A stretch of 64,000 nucleotides of DNA. Origin: Lachnospiraceae bacterium 3-1. Lineage in GTDB: Bacteria > Bacillota > Clostridia > Lachnospirales > Lachnospiraceae. Where the stretch lies: contig KE159592.1 in NCBI GenBank assembly GCA_000403255.2, positions 314,715 through 378,714 on the forward strand. Direction: 5' to 3'. Under the pieces are notes generated by a model. That model made no database searches, was not told the origin of the DNA, and worked only from the letters and a program-made list of their open reading frames with translations. The position numbers and the translations under genes are program-made. The number at the start of each line of letters is the position of its first letter. Positions within the stretch are counted from its first letter, which is position 1. Below are positions 42,774 through 52,621 of this stretch, one piece after another.

Positions 42774-44438
42774 TCAAACTTCCATAATAATAGGCATAAT
42801 CATAGGTCTTCTCTTTGTTTTCTTCCAAACAAATTCTCCCAATTCATCTTTAATTTCTGTCTTTATTCTGCCCCAGTCTGTAATATTTTTACTCATACAA
42901 TAATCCATGGTTCCATCTAATACCTTTTTAGCTTCATCCATCAGACTTTCAGACCCTCTGACATAAACAAATCCCCGGCTGACAATATCTGGCCCAGCCA
43001 AAACCTGGCCACTTCCTGATTCCAAGGTCATAACTATAATAATAATTCCATCCTCTGCCAAATGCTGCCTATCCCTTAAGACAATATTTCCTACATCTCC
43101 TACTCCAAGCCCATCTACCAGTATGGAGCCTACTGGAACCTGACCAGTAACTTGTGCACCATTGTCATCCAACTCTAAGACATTTCCAGAAGAAAGAATG
43201 AAAATATCATCCTTGTCAAATCCCAATTCCTGTGCAATCGTGGCATGAGCACGCAGATGCTTATATTCACCGTGAACCGGAATCGCATATCTTGGCTTCA
43301 CCAAAGAATAAATCAGCTTAATTTCCTCTCGGCAGGCATGACCCGACACATGGGCATCTTGGAAAATAACTTCTGCTCCCTTCATGAAAAGCTCATTAAT
43401 AACATTGGAAACTGCTTTTTCATTTCCCGGTATTGGATTAGAGCTGAAAATTATGGTATCTCCTGGCTTAATGGTAACTTTTTTATGCAAATTAGCTGCC
43501 ATACGGGATAACGCCGCCATAGATTCTCCCTGACTTCCAGTGGTAATCAGCACTGTCTGTTCATCTGGATAATTTTTTAGCTGTTCAATATCAATCAAGG
43601 TATTTTCCGGTATCTGTAAATATCCAAGCTCAGTAGCCGTGGTAATGATATTTACCATACTCCGGCCTTCCACCACTACTTTGCGGCCGAACTTGTAGGC
43701 AGAATTAATAATCTGCTGTACCCGGTCCACATTGGACGCAAAAGTAGCAATAATGATTCTGGTGTCGGAATGATCTGCAAAAATATTATCAAAGGTTTTC
43801 CCTACGGTACGCTCTGAATTGGTAAAGCCTGGCCGCTCTGCATTGGTGCTGTCACACATCAAAGCCAGCACGCCCTTTTTCCCGATTTCTCCAAAACGCT
43901 GTAAATCAATGGCATCCCCAAATACTGGCGTATAATCCACCTTAAAATCCCCGGTATGCACTACAATACCTGCTGGAGAATAAATTGCCAATGCAGCCGC
44001 ATCCTGAATACTGTGGTTGGTTTTTATAAATTCCACCCGAAAACAGCCCAGATTAATATGTTGTCCATATTTTACCACTTTGCGTCTCACTTTTGAGAGC
44101 ATATTATGCTCTTTTAGTTTATTATCTATAATTCCTATGGTTAATTTCGTTGCATAAATTGGTACATTAATATCCCGCAAAATATAAGGAATCGCACCAA
44201 TGTGGTCTTCATGTCCATGAGTGATAAAAAATCCTTTTACCTTATCCATGTTATTCTTCAAATACGTAACATCTGGAATTACCAGGTCAATACCCAGCAT
44301 ATCATTTTCCGGAAAAGACAATCCGCAATCTACCACAATAATACTGTCTTCGTATTCAAAGGCAGTAATGTTCATTCCAATCTGCTCCAATCCGCCCAAA
44401 GGAATGATTTTCAATTTTGAGTTATGTTCTTTTTTCAA
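42774..44438 (-). CDS. rnj: Ribonuclease J
   Basis: Metallo-beta-lactamase/beta-CASP nuclease with 5'-3' exonuclease and endonuclease activity, central to mRNA turnover and rRNA maturation. 554 residues. Zinc ligands in HGHEDH (74-79), HTGDFK and CDSTNAE, the beta-CASP block GSQGE and the late VHGEY. The real start is a TTG at 44438: GGAGGT lies 6 bases before it and it overlaps the fur stop (TTGA). The longer frame from 44501 would read through the end of fur and adds unrelated residues. Confidence 0.93.
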   Translation of the reverse strand: MKKEHNSKLKIIPLGGLEQIGMNITAFEYEDSIIVVDCGLSFPENDMLGIDLVIPDVTYLKNNMDKVKGFFITHGHEDHIGAIPYILRDINVPIYATKLTIGIIDNKLKEHNMLSKVRRKVVKYGQHINLGCFRVEFIKTNHSIQDAAALAIYSPAGIVVHTGDFKVDYTPVFGDAIDLQRFGEIGKKGVLALMCDSTNAERPGFTNSERTVGKTFDNIFADHSDTRIIIATFASNVDRVQQIINSAYKFGRKVVVEGRSMVNIITTATELGYLQIPENTLIDIEQLKNYPDEQTVLITTGSQGESMAALSRMAANLHKKVTIKPGDTIIFSSNPIPGNEKAVSNVINELFMKGAEVIFQDAHVSGHACREEIKLIYSLVKPRYAIPVHGEYKHLRAHATIAQELGFDKDDIFILSSGNVLELDDNGAQVTGQVPVGSILVDGLGVGDVGNIVLRDRQHLAEDGIIIIVMTLESGSGQVLAGPDIVSRGFVYVRGSESLMDEAKKVLDGTMDYCMSKNITDWGRIKTEIKDELGEFVWKKTKRRPMIMPIIMEV

Positions 44439-44926
44439 CTTGCACCTCCAAATGCTGTGCAGGTTCCCTCTTCTTCTATCCGACGCTTCTGTTCCAAACA
44501 TGTTTCACAATAGCCGTAGAGCTTCACTTCATGGTTAATAACCTGAAAAGAGACTGATTCCTTAATCCGTTTCTCCAATTCATCTAATAAATCATCACGA
44601 AAAGATATCACTTTTCCACATTCAAGACATATTAAATGATGATGACGGTGCGCCTTTCTTTCATTAATCTTTCCAATTTCATAACGCGCATAGCCATCTC
44701 CAAGCTGAACACTCTCCACCAAGTTCAACTCCAAGAGCAATTGTATGGTTCGATAAACAGTAGCCAGCCCAATTTCCGGGAACTCTGCCTTCACTATTTC
44801 ATATATTTCTTCCGCAGTCAGATGTTTATCTCCACAGGATGACAACGCTTCTAATACCAAAACTCTCTGCTTTGTTTTCTTCAATCCGTGTTCTCTTAAA
44901 ATTCTTCCAAAATCATCCTGGAGCAT
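44435..44926 (-). CDS. Fur-family metal-dependent regulator
   Basis: 163 residues. N-terminal winged helix (LKKTKQRVLVLEAL, then AEEIYEIV and IGLATVYRTIQLL) and a C-terminal dimer domain with HRHHHLICLECGK and YGYCETC, giving the two CxxC pairs of the structural zinc site. Such proteins repress iron, zinc or peroxide-defence genes; which one cannot be decided from sequence alone. It lies inside the ireB-to-trhP operon and its stop overlaps the TTG start of rnj, so expression of the nuclease is coupled to it. Confidence 0.88.
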   Translation of the reverse strand: MLQDDFGRILREHGLKKTKQRVLVLEALSSCGDKHLTAEEIYEIVKAEFPEIGLATVYRTIQLLLELNLVESVQLGDGYARYEIGKINERKAHRHHHLICLECGKVISFRDDLLDELEKRIKESVSFQVINHEVKLYGYCETCLEQKRRIEEEGTCTAFGGAS

Positions 44927-44982
44927 TGCAACACCTTTCTGAAAAATTCATTAATCAACGGGACTCCGTTCCCCTGCTACAT

Positions 44983-45243
44983 TTACATGGTGAGATCCAC
45001 TTCCTCAAGAATCTCCCCAAAAATTCTGGACATATATTCCAATTCTTCCTCAGATTCCACTAATTCATACGTAATATCATCATTTTCTTCCTGCGATACC
45101 TCCTTCAAAATATAGGCATCACAATCTCCCTCTTCCTCTTCTGTCACCAAAAGGTAGTTCGTCCCATTAATTCTGGTCTGCTCTACCACATAAAATTCGA
45201 TAGACTCTCCATTCTGGGGAGCCTGAAACACTATCTTATCCAT
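44983..45243 (-). CDS. DUF1292 (YrzB-type) protein
   Basis: 86 residues, strongly acidic, with FYVVEQTRINGTNYLLVTE followed by DAYILKEV and a C-terminal helix, the DUF1292 pattern. Function unknown. Position directly after ruvX repeats the Bacillus yrzL-yrrK-yrzB order. Confidence 0.85.
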   Translation of the reverse strand: MDKIVFQAPQNGESIEFYVVEQTRINGTNYLLVTEEEEGDCDAYILKEVSQEENDDITYELVESEEELEYMSRIFGEILEEVDLTM

Positions 45244-45248
45244 CTATA

Positions 45249-45695
45249 CTATCCTTCCAGATTATTTTCTGCCTGAAACGCTAATGAATCCAAATAGCCC
45301 TGTAAAATTAATACAGCCGCGATTTTATCCACATATTCCTTCCGATTCTCTCTGCGCACGCCGCTTTCCCGCAGGCTTTGCTCTGCCGCAACCGTTGTCA
45401 GCCGCTCATCCCAAAGGATAACGGGAATGCCGCATCTTGTTTCCAACATCTCTTTAAATTCTAATGTCGCTTCACACCGGGTTCCCTCTGTATTATTCAT
45501 ATTCTTTGGAAAGCCCAGCACAATTTTTTCCACCTGATATTCTTCTGTCAAATCTCTGATTCTAGCCAGGGTCTGTCGAAGCTTCCCTGGCGACTTCCTC
45601 TGAATGGTCTCTATTCCCTGGGCAGTAACCAGCAAAGCATCGCTCACCGCAACACCTACTGTCTTAGAGCCAAAGTCAAGGCCCATGATACGCAT
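45249..45695 (-). CDS. ruvX: Putative pre-16S rRNA nuclease / Holliday junction resolvase (YqgF/RuvX)
   Basis: 148-residue RNase H-fold nuclease. Catalytic carboxylates in [13 protein letters not shown] at the start, [11 protein letters not shown], and DERLTT, with the C-terminal Asp in [10 protein letters not shown]. The family processes the 5' end of pre-16S rRNA in E. coli. Five bp separate it from DUF1292 and 10 bp from ireB. Confidence 0.93.
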   Translation of the reverse strand: MRIMGLDFGSKTVGVAVSDALLVTAQGIETIQRKSPGKLRQTLARIRDLTEEYQVEKIVLGFPKNMNNTEGTRCEATLEFKEMLETRCGIPVILWDERLTTVAAEQSLRESGVRRENRKEYVDKIAAVLILQGYLDSLAFQAENNLEG

Positions 45696-45705
45696 ATTCT
45701 TCCTC

Positions 45706-45969
45706 CTATTCCCAGGAATTGTTCCTAATATACTGGCGCAGAATCTCCTCCACCAGCTCGTCCCGCTCTACTTTCATAATCAAGCTTCTGGCATTCCGGT
45801 GGCTGGTAATATAAGTAGGATCCCCAGACATAATATACCCTACGATCTGGTTCACTGGATTATAGCCCTTCTCACGCAAAGCGCTGTATACAATTTCCAG
45901 CACATCATCCACCCTTATCTGCTGTTCTTTTTCGACTTTAAAATATTGAGTATTGTTTTTATCCTGCAT
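45706..45969 (-). CDS. ireB: IreB-family regulatory phosphoprotein
   Basis: 87 residues with the near-invariant family core: [29 protein letters not shown] (quoted here as NPVNQIVGY and SGDPTYIT) and a C-terminal helix. In Enterococcus IreB is phosphorylated on threonines near the N-terminus by the IreK kinase and affects cephalosporin resistance. The N-terminus here has TQYFK, providing a candidate Thr. It is the first gene of the operon; alaS, its usual neighbour in Bacillus, is absent from this window. Confidence 0.9.
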   Translation of the reverse strand: MQDKNNTQYFKVEKEQQIRVDDVLEIVYSALREKGYNPVNQIVGYIMSGDPTYITSHRNARSLIMKVERDELVEEILRQYIRNNSWE

Positions 45970-46151
45970 TTTTTCACGCCCTTATTGAATGCTCTTTCGT
46001 TCTTAAAGTATTCTCTCCATCTATTCTAATACAAATGTTCGGAAAATTCAATCTATATTTTTTTTCAACAACTTGAACTCAGATTATAGCATATTTTTAT
46101 CCGCGATGCCATGACAAAACAACCAAATAATCCCAAAAAAGAAAGCAAAAA

Positions 46152-46238
46152 CTGTTGCAAAATACACAATCTCCACAGCATTTTGCGAATATTACTGATT
46201 TCACACCGTTATGCTGTGTCTTTTGTATTTTGCAACAG
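46152..46238. repeat. 87-bp nested palindrome with CTGTTGCAAAAT ends
   Basis: Perfect 15-bp terminal inverted repeats (CTGTTGCAAAATACA at 46152-46166, complement at 46224-46238) with an inner pair CACAGCAT (46174-46181) / ATGCTGTG (46211-46218). It fills most of the 332-bp gap between ireB and hydA, in which no gene was found. The ends match those of the element at 38925-39015. Confidence 0.8.
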
Positions 46239-46301
46239 CTCTATTTCCTGCCATCGGCAAGCTTCTTAATTTTAACAAAAATTTCTAAAAATCCAATTCT
46301 C

Positions 46302-48002
46302 CTATGATTCGCACCGATACTCTACATGAAGCAGCTCATGCTCCCGATTTTTTAACAAATCGCTATACAACGTTTCCACCAGTGGATTCTCTTCACTCCG
46401 CTTAATCTGGAGCGCCTTATCATTCTTGTAAAGCCCTTCGGCACGCATCCGCTTCTCAGTAGAACGGGCAAATGGCTGTCCCGCACCTGCCACACATCCG
46501 CCTGGACATGCCATTACTTCTACAAAGTCAAACCGTTCCTCCCCTTTTTCTATCTTCTGCAGCAAATGATCCGCATTGTCAAGGCCGCTGACAATACCAA
46601 TCCTGATCTGACGTTCTCCTAAGGCCAACTCACAGACCTTTACTCCTTCCATTCCACGAACGCCAATAAATTCAATTTCCTTCAAAGACTTAGGACTCTT
46701 ATCTGCAACCACACGGCGCACTGCTGCTTCTGTAACGCCTCCGGTAGCCCCGAAAATCACTCCGGCTCCCGAATAAATGGAAAATGGCATATCATAAGCT
46801 TCTGGCTCTAAACGGTCAAAACGAATTCCAATTTCCTGTAGCATAGTGATAACCTCTGCTGAGGTGAGCACATAATCTACATCAGGAATTCCTTTTCTCT
46901 TAAATTCTTCTCTGGATGCCTCAAATTTCTTTGCAGTACATGGCATAATTGCCACAGACACAGTTTCTTTTCCTTCTTTTTTATCCTGCTTCCGATAATA
47001 TTCTTTGATCACTGCACCAAACATTTCCATTGGTGATTTGGCTGTAGACACATGTTTCATCATATGGGGATACTGAGTTTCCACAAACCGAATCCATCCA
47101 GGGCAGCAAGAAGTAAACAGAGGGTATTTCCGGTCTTTTTCTTCCAATGTCTCAATCAATTCCTCCGACTCCTCCATAATGGTCAAATCTGCCCCTACGG
47201 AAGTATCAAAAATTGCATCTACACCTAATTTTCTTAAGGAAGCCACCAGCTTTCCAATGGTATTCTCCCCTGGCTCGTACCCATATGCTTCCCCAATCGC
47301 CACTCGCACTGCCGGAGCGATCTGAACCACCACCCGTTTCTTTGGATTATGAATTGCTTCCCACACATCATGGCTGTCCCGCTTGATGGTAATGGCTCCT
47401 GTAGGACATACAGCCGCACACTGCCCGCAGCTCACACAGTTGGTATCTGCAATCGCTCTGCCAAATGCTGTAGAAATTTCCATTTTAGAGCCGCGGTGTG
47501 CAAAATCAATGGCTCCTACATGCTGAATTTCGCTGCAGACACGTACACAGTCCCCACATAGAATACATTTGTTGGGATTACGTACAATTGCCTTTGAGGA
47601 TGTGTCAATGGGCCGAATGGGATTGGTATTTTCAAACCTTACCCCTGGAATTCCAAATCTGGTTGCAAGCTCTTGCAACTTACATTTTCCATTTTTTTCA
47701 CAAGTGGTACAATCCCTGCAATGAGCCGCCAGCAATAACTCCAGGATGCGTTTCCTATGATAGTAAAGCTTTGGCGTATTGGTACGAATTTCCATACCAT
47801 CCTTGGGCGGAGTGGAGCAAGATGCAATAATACCGCCCCACTGATCTTCTACCACACACATCCGGCAAGCGCCATAAATGGACAAATCCGAATAATAGCA
47901 AAAGGTTGGTAAGATAATTCCTGCTTTCCGAATGACTGCAAGAATATTTTTTTCATCGGTGAACTCAATCCGTTCTCCATCAATTATCATATATTTTTTC
48001 AT
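46302..48002 (-). CDS. hydA: [FeFe]-hydrogenase catalytic subunit (HydA/HymC type)
   Basis: Reduces protons or oxidises H2 with electrons shared between NADH and ferredoxin. 566 residues: N-terminal 2Fe-2S domain (GACRMCVVED), a His-Cys3 4Fe-4S site (HCRDCTTCEKNGKC), a two-cluster ferredoxin domain (CILCGDCVRVCSEIQ; CVSCGQCAAVCPTGA) and the H-cluster domain with L1 TSCCPGW, L2 MPCTAKKFEA and L3 MACPGGCVAGAGQP. It is the last gene of hydCBA, the trimeric electron-bifurcating arrangement. ATG 48002 follows AGGAGG by 9 bases; GTG 48011 is too close. Maturases HydEFG are elsewhere. Confidence 0.95.
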   Translation of the reverse strand: MKKYMIIDGERIEFTDEKNILAVIRKAGIILPTFCYYSDLSIYGACRMCVVEDQWGGIIASCSTPPKDGMEIRTNTPKLYYHRKRILELLLAAHCRDCTTCEKNGKCKLQELATRFGIPGVRFENTNPIRPIDTSSKAIVRNPNKCILCGDCVRVCSEIQHVGAIDFAHRGSKMEISTAFGRAIADTNCVSCGQCAAVCPTGAITIKRDSHDVWEAIHNPKKRVVVQIAPAVRVAIGEAYGYEPGENTIGKLVASLRKLGVDAIFDTSVGADLTIMEESEELIETLEEKDRKYPLFTSCCPGWIRFVETQYPHMMKHVSTAKSPMEMFGAVIKEYYRKQDKKEGKETVSVAIMPCTAKKFEASREEFKRKGIPDVDYVLTSAEVITMLQEIGIRFDRLEPEAYDMPFSIYSGAGVIFGATGGVTEAAVRRVVADKSPKSLKEIEFIGVRGMEGVKVCELALGERQIRIGIVSGLDNADHLLQKIEKGEERFDFVEVMACPGGCVAGAGQPFARSTEKRMRAEGLYKNDKALQIKRSEENPLVETLYSDLLKNREHELLHVEYRCES

Positions 48003-48015
48003 GTCAGTCACCCTC

Positions 48016-49905
48016 CTACACTTCTTTTACTGCATGGAAATTACAGCCTTCCTTGCAAGCCCCACACCGAATGCATTTCTCAGTATCAATGATAAATGGT
48101 TTCTTGATTTCTCCAGAAATTGCGCCAACGGGACAAACCTTCGCACATTTACTACAGCCTTTGCAAAGGTCTGGGTCAATCTGAAGTGTCACCAGCGCCT
48201 TACATTGACCAGCCGGACATTTCTTATCCACCACATGGGCAAGGTATTCCTCCCGAAAGTATTTCATGGTGCTTACCACTGGAGAAGCAGCCGTTTTTCC
48301 CAGCCCGCACAATGCGGTTGCAGAAATCGTCTCCGCCAGCTCTTCCAACAATGTAATATGTTTCATGGTTCCACGGCCTTCACAGATATCATTCAGAAGC
48401 TCAAGCATCCGCTTGGTCCCCTCACGGCATGGGATACATTTTCCGCAGGATTCATTCTGGGTAAAATTCATGAAAAATCTTGCCACTTCCACCATGCAGC
48501 TCTTGTCATTCATCACCACAAGACCACCGCTTCCAATCATTGCGCCAACTTTTTTGAGAGAATCAAAATCCAAGTGCAAATCAAGATGATCTTCTGTAGG
48601 ATTAATGCAAAGACATCCGCCAGAAGGACCGCCAATCTGTACTGCCTTAAATTCACCGCCTTTCACACCGCCTCCGATGTCAAAAATAACCTTCCGCAAT
48701 GTGGTTCCCATGGGGACCTCAATCAAACCAGTATTCATAACATTTCCTGTTAATGCAAAAGCCTTCGTACCATGGTTCTTATCGGGCCCGATGGTTTTAT
48801 ACCATTCCGCCCCCTTATCGATAATCGGCGGCACATTACAGTAGGTCTCCACATTGTTCAAAACGGTAGGCTTCTCAAACAATCCTTTTTCTACGGTACG
48901 CGGAGGTTTTACCCTGGGCATGCCCCGGTTTCCTTCAATGGAAGCCGTTAATGCAGAACCCTCTCCACAAACAAAGGCTCCTGCACCCTGGCTGATTTTT
49001 AAATCAAAGTCAAAACCAGACCCAAGAATATTTTTTCCCAGCAGTCCTTTTTCTTCTGCCTTATAGATGGCAGTCTGAAGGCGTTCCACTGCCAATGGAT
49101 ATTCTGCCCGCACATAAATGTACCCATAGTGGGCTCCCGTTGCAATCCCAGCAATCAGCATGCCTTCAATCACCCGATGGGGATCTCCTTCCATCATACT
49201 GCGGTCCATGAAAGCTCCCGGATCGCCTTCGTCGCCGTTACAAACCACATATTTTACTTCTTCCTTCTGTGCCAGCACCTGAGACCATTTTCTTCCGGTG
49301 GGAAATCCTCCACCACCCCGGCCTCTTAAGGATGCCTCAGACACTTCTTCTACCAATTGCTTCGGGGTCATATCAAACAATGCCTTGGCAACTGCACGGT
49401 ACCCTCCTACCGCTATGTATTCTTTGATGGATTCTGCATTAATACGTCCGCAATCCTCCAAAGCTACACGGGTCTGCTGCTTATAGAAAGGAATATCTTC
49501 CTGTCTCTCATATGACTTCCCCTCCTGGTCATGGTAGACCAAACGGTCAATGATGTTATTATGAAGGATACTCTCCTCCATAATTTCCTCACAATCCTCT
49601 ACTTTTACCTTGATATACAAAATGCCTTCCGGTTCAATCCGAAGGAGCGGCCCCATTTCACAGAATCCATGACAGCCAGATTTCTTCAATCCTATGCTAT
49701 CGCTGTGAGGCTCTTTTTCAAGCCTTACGGCGCATCGAATTCCCCGTTCTATCATGATCTCCTGTAATCTTGCATAAATATTCAAAGAGCCGCCTGCCAC
49801 ACATCCCGTTCCAGCACAGATTAAAATCTGTTTTCTCTGTGTCTTTAGTGAAGCTGCATATTCCTTTCGTCTGGCTTCTAATTCTTCCCTTGTATTAATT
49901 CTCAT
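48016..49905 (-). CDS. hydB: NADH-binding subunit of bifurcating hydrogenase (HydB, NuoF-like)
   Basis: Flavoprotein subunit that exchanges electrons with NADH. 629 residues: N-terminal thioredoxin-like 2Fe-2S domain (CAGTGC near 31, GCHGFC), FMN/NADH domain with GRGGGGFPTGRKW and CNGDEGDPGAFMDR, a 4Fe-4S site ESCGKCIPCREG, and two C-terminal ferredoxin clusters (CKGCSKCAKVCPVGA; CIRCGACKEGC). The additional ferredoxin module is characteristic of HydB compared with NuoF. The gene overlaps hydC by 11 bp and lies 13 bp before hydA. Confidence 0.95.
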   Translation of the reverse strand: MRINTREELEARRKEYAASLKTQRKQILICAGTGCVAGGSLNIYARLQEIMIERGIRCAVRLEKEPHSDSIGLKKSGCHGFCEMGPLLRIEPEGILYIKVKVEDCEEIMEESILHNNIIDRLVYHDQEGKSYERQEDIPFYKQQTRVALEDCGRINAESIKEYIAVGGYRAVAKALFDMTPKQLVEEVSEASLRGRGGGGFPTGRKWSQVLAQKEEVKYVVCNGDEGDPGAFMDRSMMEGDPHRVIEGMLIAGIATGAHYGYIYVRAEYPLAVERLQTAIYKAEEKGLLGKNILGSGFDFDLKISQGAGAFVCGEGSALTASIEGNRGMPRVKPPRTVEKGLFEKPTVLNNVETYCNVPPIIDKGAEWYKTIGPDKNHGTKAFALTGNVMNTGLIEVPMGTTLRKVIFDIGGGVKGGEFKAVQIGGPSGGCLCINPTEDHLDLHLDFDSLKKVGAMIGSGGLVVMNDKSCMVEVARFFMNFTQNESCGKCIPCREGTKRMLELLNDICEGRGTMKHITLLEELAETISATALCGLGKTAASPVVSTMKYFREEYLAHVVDKKCPAGQCKALVTLQIDPDLCKGCSKCAKVCPVGAISGEIKKPFIIDTEKCIRCGACKEGCNFHAVKEV

Positions 49906-50398
49906 CAGCAGCCTCCTCTCTGGTTCCTGCGCCTTCTTTTAATTTCTGAATCAACGCCCTTGCTTTTTCCTGGTTCATCGCAGGGTACACAACATCATTT
50001 ACGGTACAAACCGGCGCAAGTCCACAAGCTCCCAGACAGGATACGGTTTCAACGGTAAACATCATATCCTCTGTCGTAGGTTTCGCTTCAGTTACCCCTA
50101 ATAAGCTGCGGATTTCAGTTAAAATTTCTGTAGACTGACGGACATGGCAAGCCGTTCCATCACATATTTTAATCACATATTTTCCCTTTGGCTCCAGGGA
50201 AAAATTCTCATAAAAAGTTGCCACCCCATATACCTTTGCTTCACTCAAATGCAGCTTTTTTGCAATATAGCAAAGCATTTCCTCTGGCAGATAGCGGTAT
50301 ACCTTCTGGATATCCTGCATAATTGCAATCACCGCTGTCTGGTCGTAATTGTGAGATTCCAAAATCTCATCCAATACCTTTTGATTCTTTGATTCCAA
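49895..50398 (-). CDS. hydC: 2Fe-2S subunit of bifurcating hydrogenase (HydC, NuoE-like)
   Basis: 167-residue thioredoxin-like protein binding one 2Fe-2S cluster through CDGTACHVRQS and CLGACGLAPVC, as in NuoE/HydC. It relays electrons within the HydABC complex. Start: a TTG at 50398, since AAGGAGGAGAAGGA stands right before it and the protein then has family length; the longer frame from 50476 adds 26 unrelated residues. First gene of the hydrogenase operon. Confidence 0.92.
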   Translation of the reverse strand: MESKNQKVLDEILESHNYDQTAVIAIMQDIQKVYRYLPEEMLCYIAKKLHLSEAKVYGVATFYENFSLEPKGKYVIKICDGTACHVRQSTEILTEIRSLLGVTEAKPTTEDMMFTVETVSCLGACGLAPVCTVNDVVYPAMNQEKARALIQKLKEGAGTREEAADEN

Positions 50399-50573
50399 TC
50401 CTTCTCCTCCTTGCCAAATCCATGATTGAATATAAATATCTTCGCTCTGTTGATCAGTTCCACCATAGTATAACATTGTTAAATAATTAACTCAATCAGT
50501 TTATATAATTTTTTCTAGATTTTTCAGTGATTTTTATACAATTTTGCTAATTTGTGCAAAGCCCCACTTTCCA

Positions 50574-51920
50574 TCATATAATCTTCTTTGTCTTCCATCC
50601 GCCCTGAAAATACCGGAACACTGCAAGTACAAGTCCCACTGCCCATCCTGCTGGATTGGCCCACATAATAATCATCCCCTGGGTGGCATCCGCCAGTGCA
50701 TAAGTTAATCCCACACGGACTGCCAGATTACAAAGGCTGCAGGACAAAAACCATCTCATGTCGGCTGCACCCCGCAGCACACCGCCACTGACATTCATAA
50801 GCCCCATCACAAAATAGAACAAAGAAACGGCGCTTAAATACCTGGTCCCAATTGCAATGGCTTCTTTGCTGGTATCAGAATCCAAAAACAAGCCCACAAA
50901 CCCATCTCCAGAAAAATGCAGGATAACTGCAATCATAAGACCAATGCTTGCCGACATCACCAGACAAATCCGGTAGCCCTTTGCAATCCTCTCCGGTTTC
51001 TTTGCCCCCATATTCTGTGCCACGTAAGTGGATGCAGCATTTCCCACAGCAACCATAGGGGTAATGGCAATTCCGTCAATCTTTGTTGCCGCAGTGTAGC
51101 CGGCTAAAAATGTTGAGCCAAACCGGTTTACTGCTGACTGTATCAGCACCATTCCCATAGATACAATGGACTGCTGAACAATAGTAGGAATTGCTACTTT
51201 TACCATATTTCTCAACATGGTTCGATCAAAGCGATGATAGGCGTTTGTTTTGATTCCTTTTAATTTCCGCATCAAGAATGCAAAGGACATCAGGGCAGAA
51301 ATCCCTTGGGCAATCAAGGTAGCCCATGCCACTCCAGGCACTCCCATATGGAGCTCTGCCACAAAATACAAATCCAGCCCAATATTTAAAAGAGAAGAAA
51401 ATATCAAAAACATCAATGGCTTTTTGGAATCCCCTAATGCATTAAAAATTGCGGAAAATGCATTATACAAAAACAGGAACACAAAGCCAAAAAAATAAAT
51501 CTGCATATATTTTGCAGCATTTTCAAAAATATTGTCTGGTGTTCCCATCAAATGCATCAACGGCCGATTAATGGCCAATCCTAAAACACTCAAAAAAATA
51601 CTAAACCCTAAGATGGATAAAAGAGCTGTAGAAATCGCCGTTTTCATTTCCTCCAGCTTTTTTGCTCCAAATAACTGGGAAATTATCACAGAACAGCCAA
51701 TGCCCGTCCCCATTGCCACCATGACAAACAACATCGTAATTGCAGTTGAAGCTCCCACTGCTGCCAGTGCATCTTCTCCCACCACATTTCCCACAATCAC
51801 AGAATCCATAATATTGTAAAACTGCTGAAACAGGTTGCCCGCTACCATAGGCAATGCAAAGCCAATCAATGCCTTGGTAGGATTTCCTGTTACCATACTT
51901 CCTTTTATCTGTTCTGACAT
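50574..51920 (-). CDS. MATE family efflux transporter (second copy)
   Basis: 448-residue, twelve-helix antiporter: NPTKALIGFALPMVAGNLFQQFYNIMDSVIVG (quoted in parts NPTKALIGF, FQQFYNIMD) is the hallmark N-terminus, and SAVNRFGSTFLAGYTAATKIDG opens the second half. It is a different subgroup from the MATE at 19104-20492 (few shared residues beyond the motifs). ATG 51920 (MSEQ) is chosen as the family start; the frame extends to 51965. The decayed MATE fragment at 52600-52919 upstream is of the same subgroup, so a former tandem duplication is likely. Confidence 0.92.
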   Translation of the reverse strand: MSEQIKGSMVTGNPTKALIGFALPMVAGNLFQQFYNIMDSVIVGNVVGEDALAAVGASTAITMLFVMVAMGTGIGCSVIISQLFGAKKLEEMKTAISTALLSILGFSIFLSVLGLAINRPLMHLMGTPDNIFENAAKYMQIYFFGFVFLFLYNAFSAIFNALGDSKKPLMFLIFSSLLNIGLDLYFVAELHMGVPGVAWATLIAQGISALMSFAFLMRKLKGIKTNAYHRFDRTMLRNMVKVAIPTIVQQSIVSMGMVLIQSAVNRFGSTFLAGYTAATKIDGIAITPMVAVGNAASTYVAQNMGAKKPERIAKGYRICLVMSASIGLMIAVILHFSGDGFVGLFLDSDTSKEAIAIGTRYLSAVSLFYFVMGLMNVSGGVLRGAADMRWFLSCSLCNLAVRVGLTYALADATQGMIIMWANPAGWAVGLVLAVFRYFQGGWKTKKII

Positions 51921-51991
51921 AACCTTATACACTCCTATTTTTACGCTAAGTATAAATCTGACCATTCTAAATTTCCAACTGCAGACCTACA

Positions 51992-52621
51992 TTACTGGGA
52001 TATCTCCCGCACATCAATCACCACATACTCCGACCGGCAGCCCGTCTTAAATTTGATTGCCCAATCGGAAATTCCGGATGTTACAATAAAATTCGTATTT
52101 TTCTGTTGTTCCAAACCATAAGTTTTGGCATCTATCCCCAGCAATTCCCCCATACGGTTCAATGGAAATAACTGCCCGCCATGGGTATGGCCAGACAGGA
52201 CTAAATCCACGCCCACCGTCGCCTGGTCTTCATACTCATAAGGTTGATGGTCAAGGACAATGCTGTATTTTGCTGTATCTAAATCAGCCGTCAGTTCTTC
52301 CATAGATGCCCTGTCATTTCCTCTCTGGTCCTCTGAACGGTCCTGCCTTCCGATAAGATAAAAACGGTCATCCAATAATACCGTTTCATCCTGTAATACT
52401 TTCACATTATTTTTCTCCAGTTCTGCAATCAAATCATCCCCACTATATCCACGGTATTGCGGCCCATAATATCCCTTGTCATGGTTTCCAAACCCATAAT
52501 AAACACCATACGTTGTCTTTAATGTACCAAGAGCTTCACATGCAGCAACCATATCTTCTTTTGTGGTATCATCATCCACATTCTTTTGTCTCCTTCCTAT
52601 CAGCGATATTTTTTCATGCAA
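51992..52621 (-). pseudogene. Metallophosphoesterase, 5'-truncated
   Basis: The open frame of 209 residues begins in mid-domain: VDDDTTKEDMVAACEAL, then GNHDKGYYG and LVLSGHTHGGQLFP are the second half of a calcineurin-like phosphoesterase. The first half, with the membrane anchor and the metal ligands DxH and GD, is missing. The 5' part is replaced by the decayed MATE fragment and the two join at about 52600. A ribosome site GGAAGGAGA before 52577 points into a different frame. Without the first metal site it is very unlikely to be active. Confidence 0.8.

Noticed and set aside
44439..44501. N-terminal extension of RNase J to an ATG at 44501
   Set aside because: It would overlap the end of fur in another frame; the TTG at 44438 has a strong ribosome site and TTGA coupling.
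47932..48753. 273-codon plus-strand frame opposite hydB and the 5' end of hydA
   Set aside because: It is antisense to strongly conserved hydrogenase genes and lacks a ribosome site; His/Cys/Phe-rich shadow frame.
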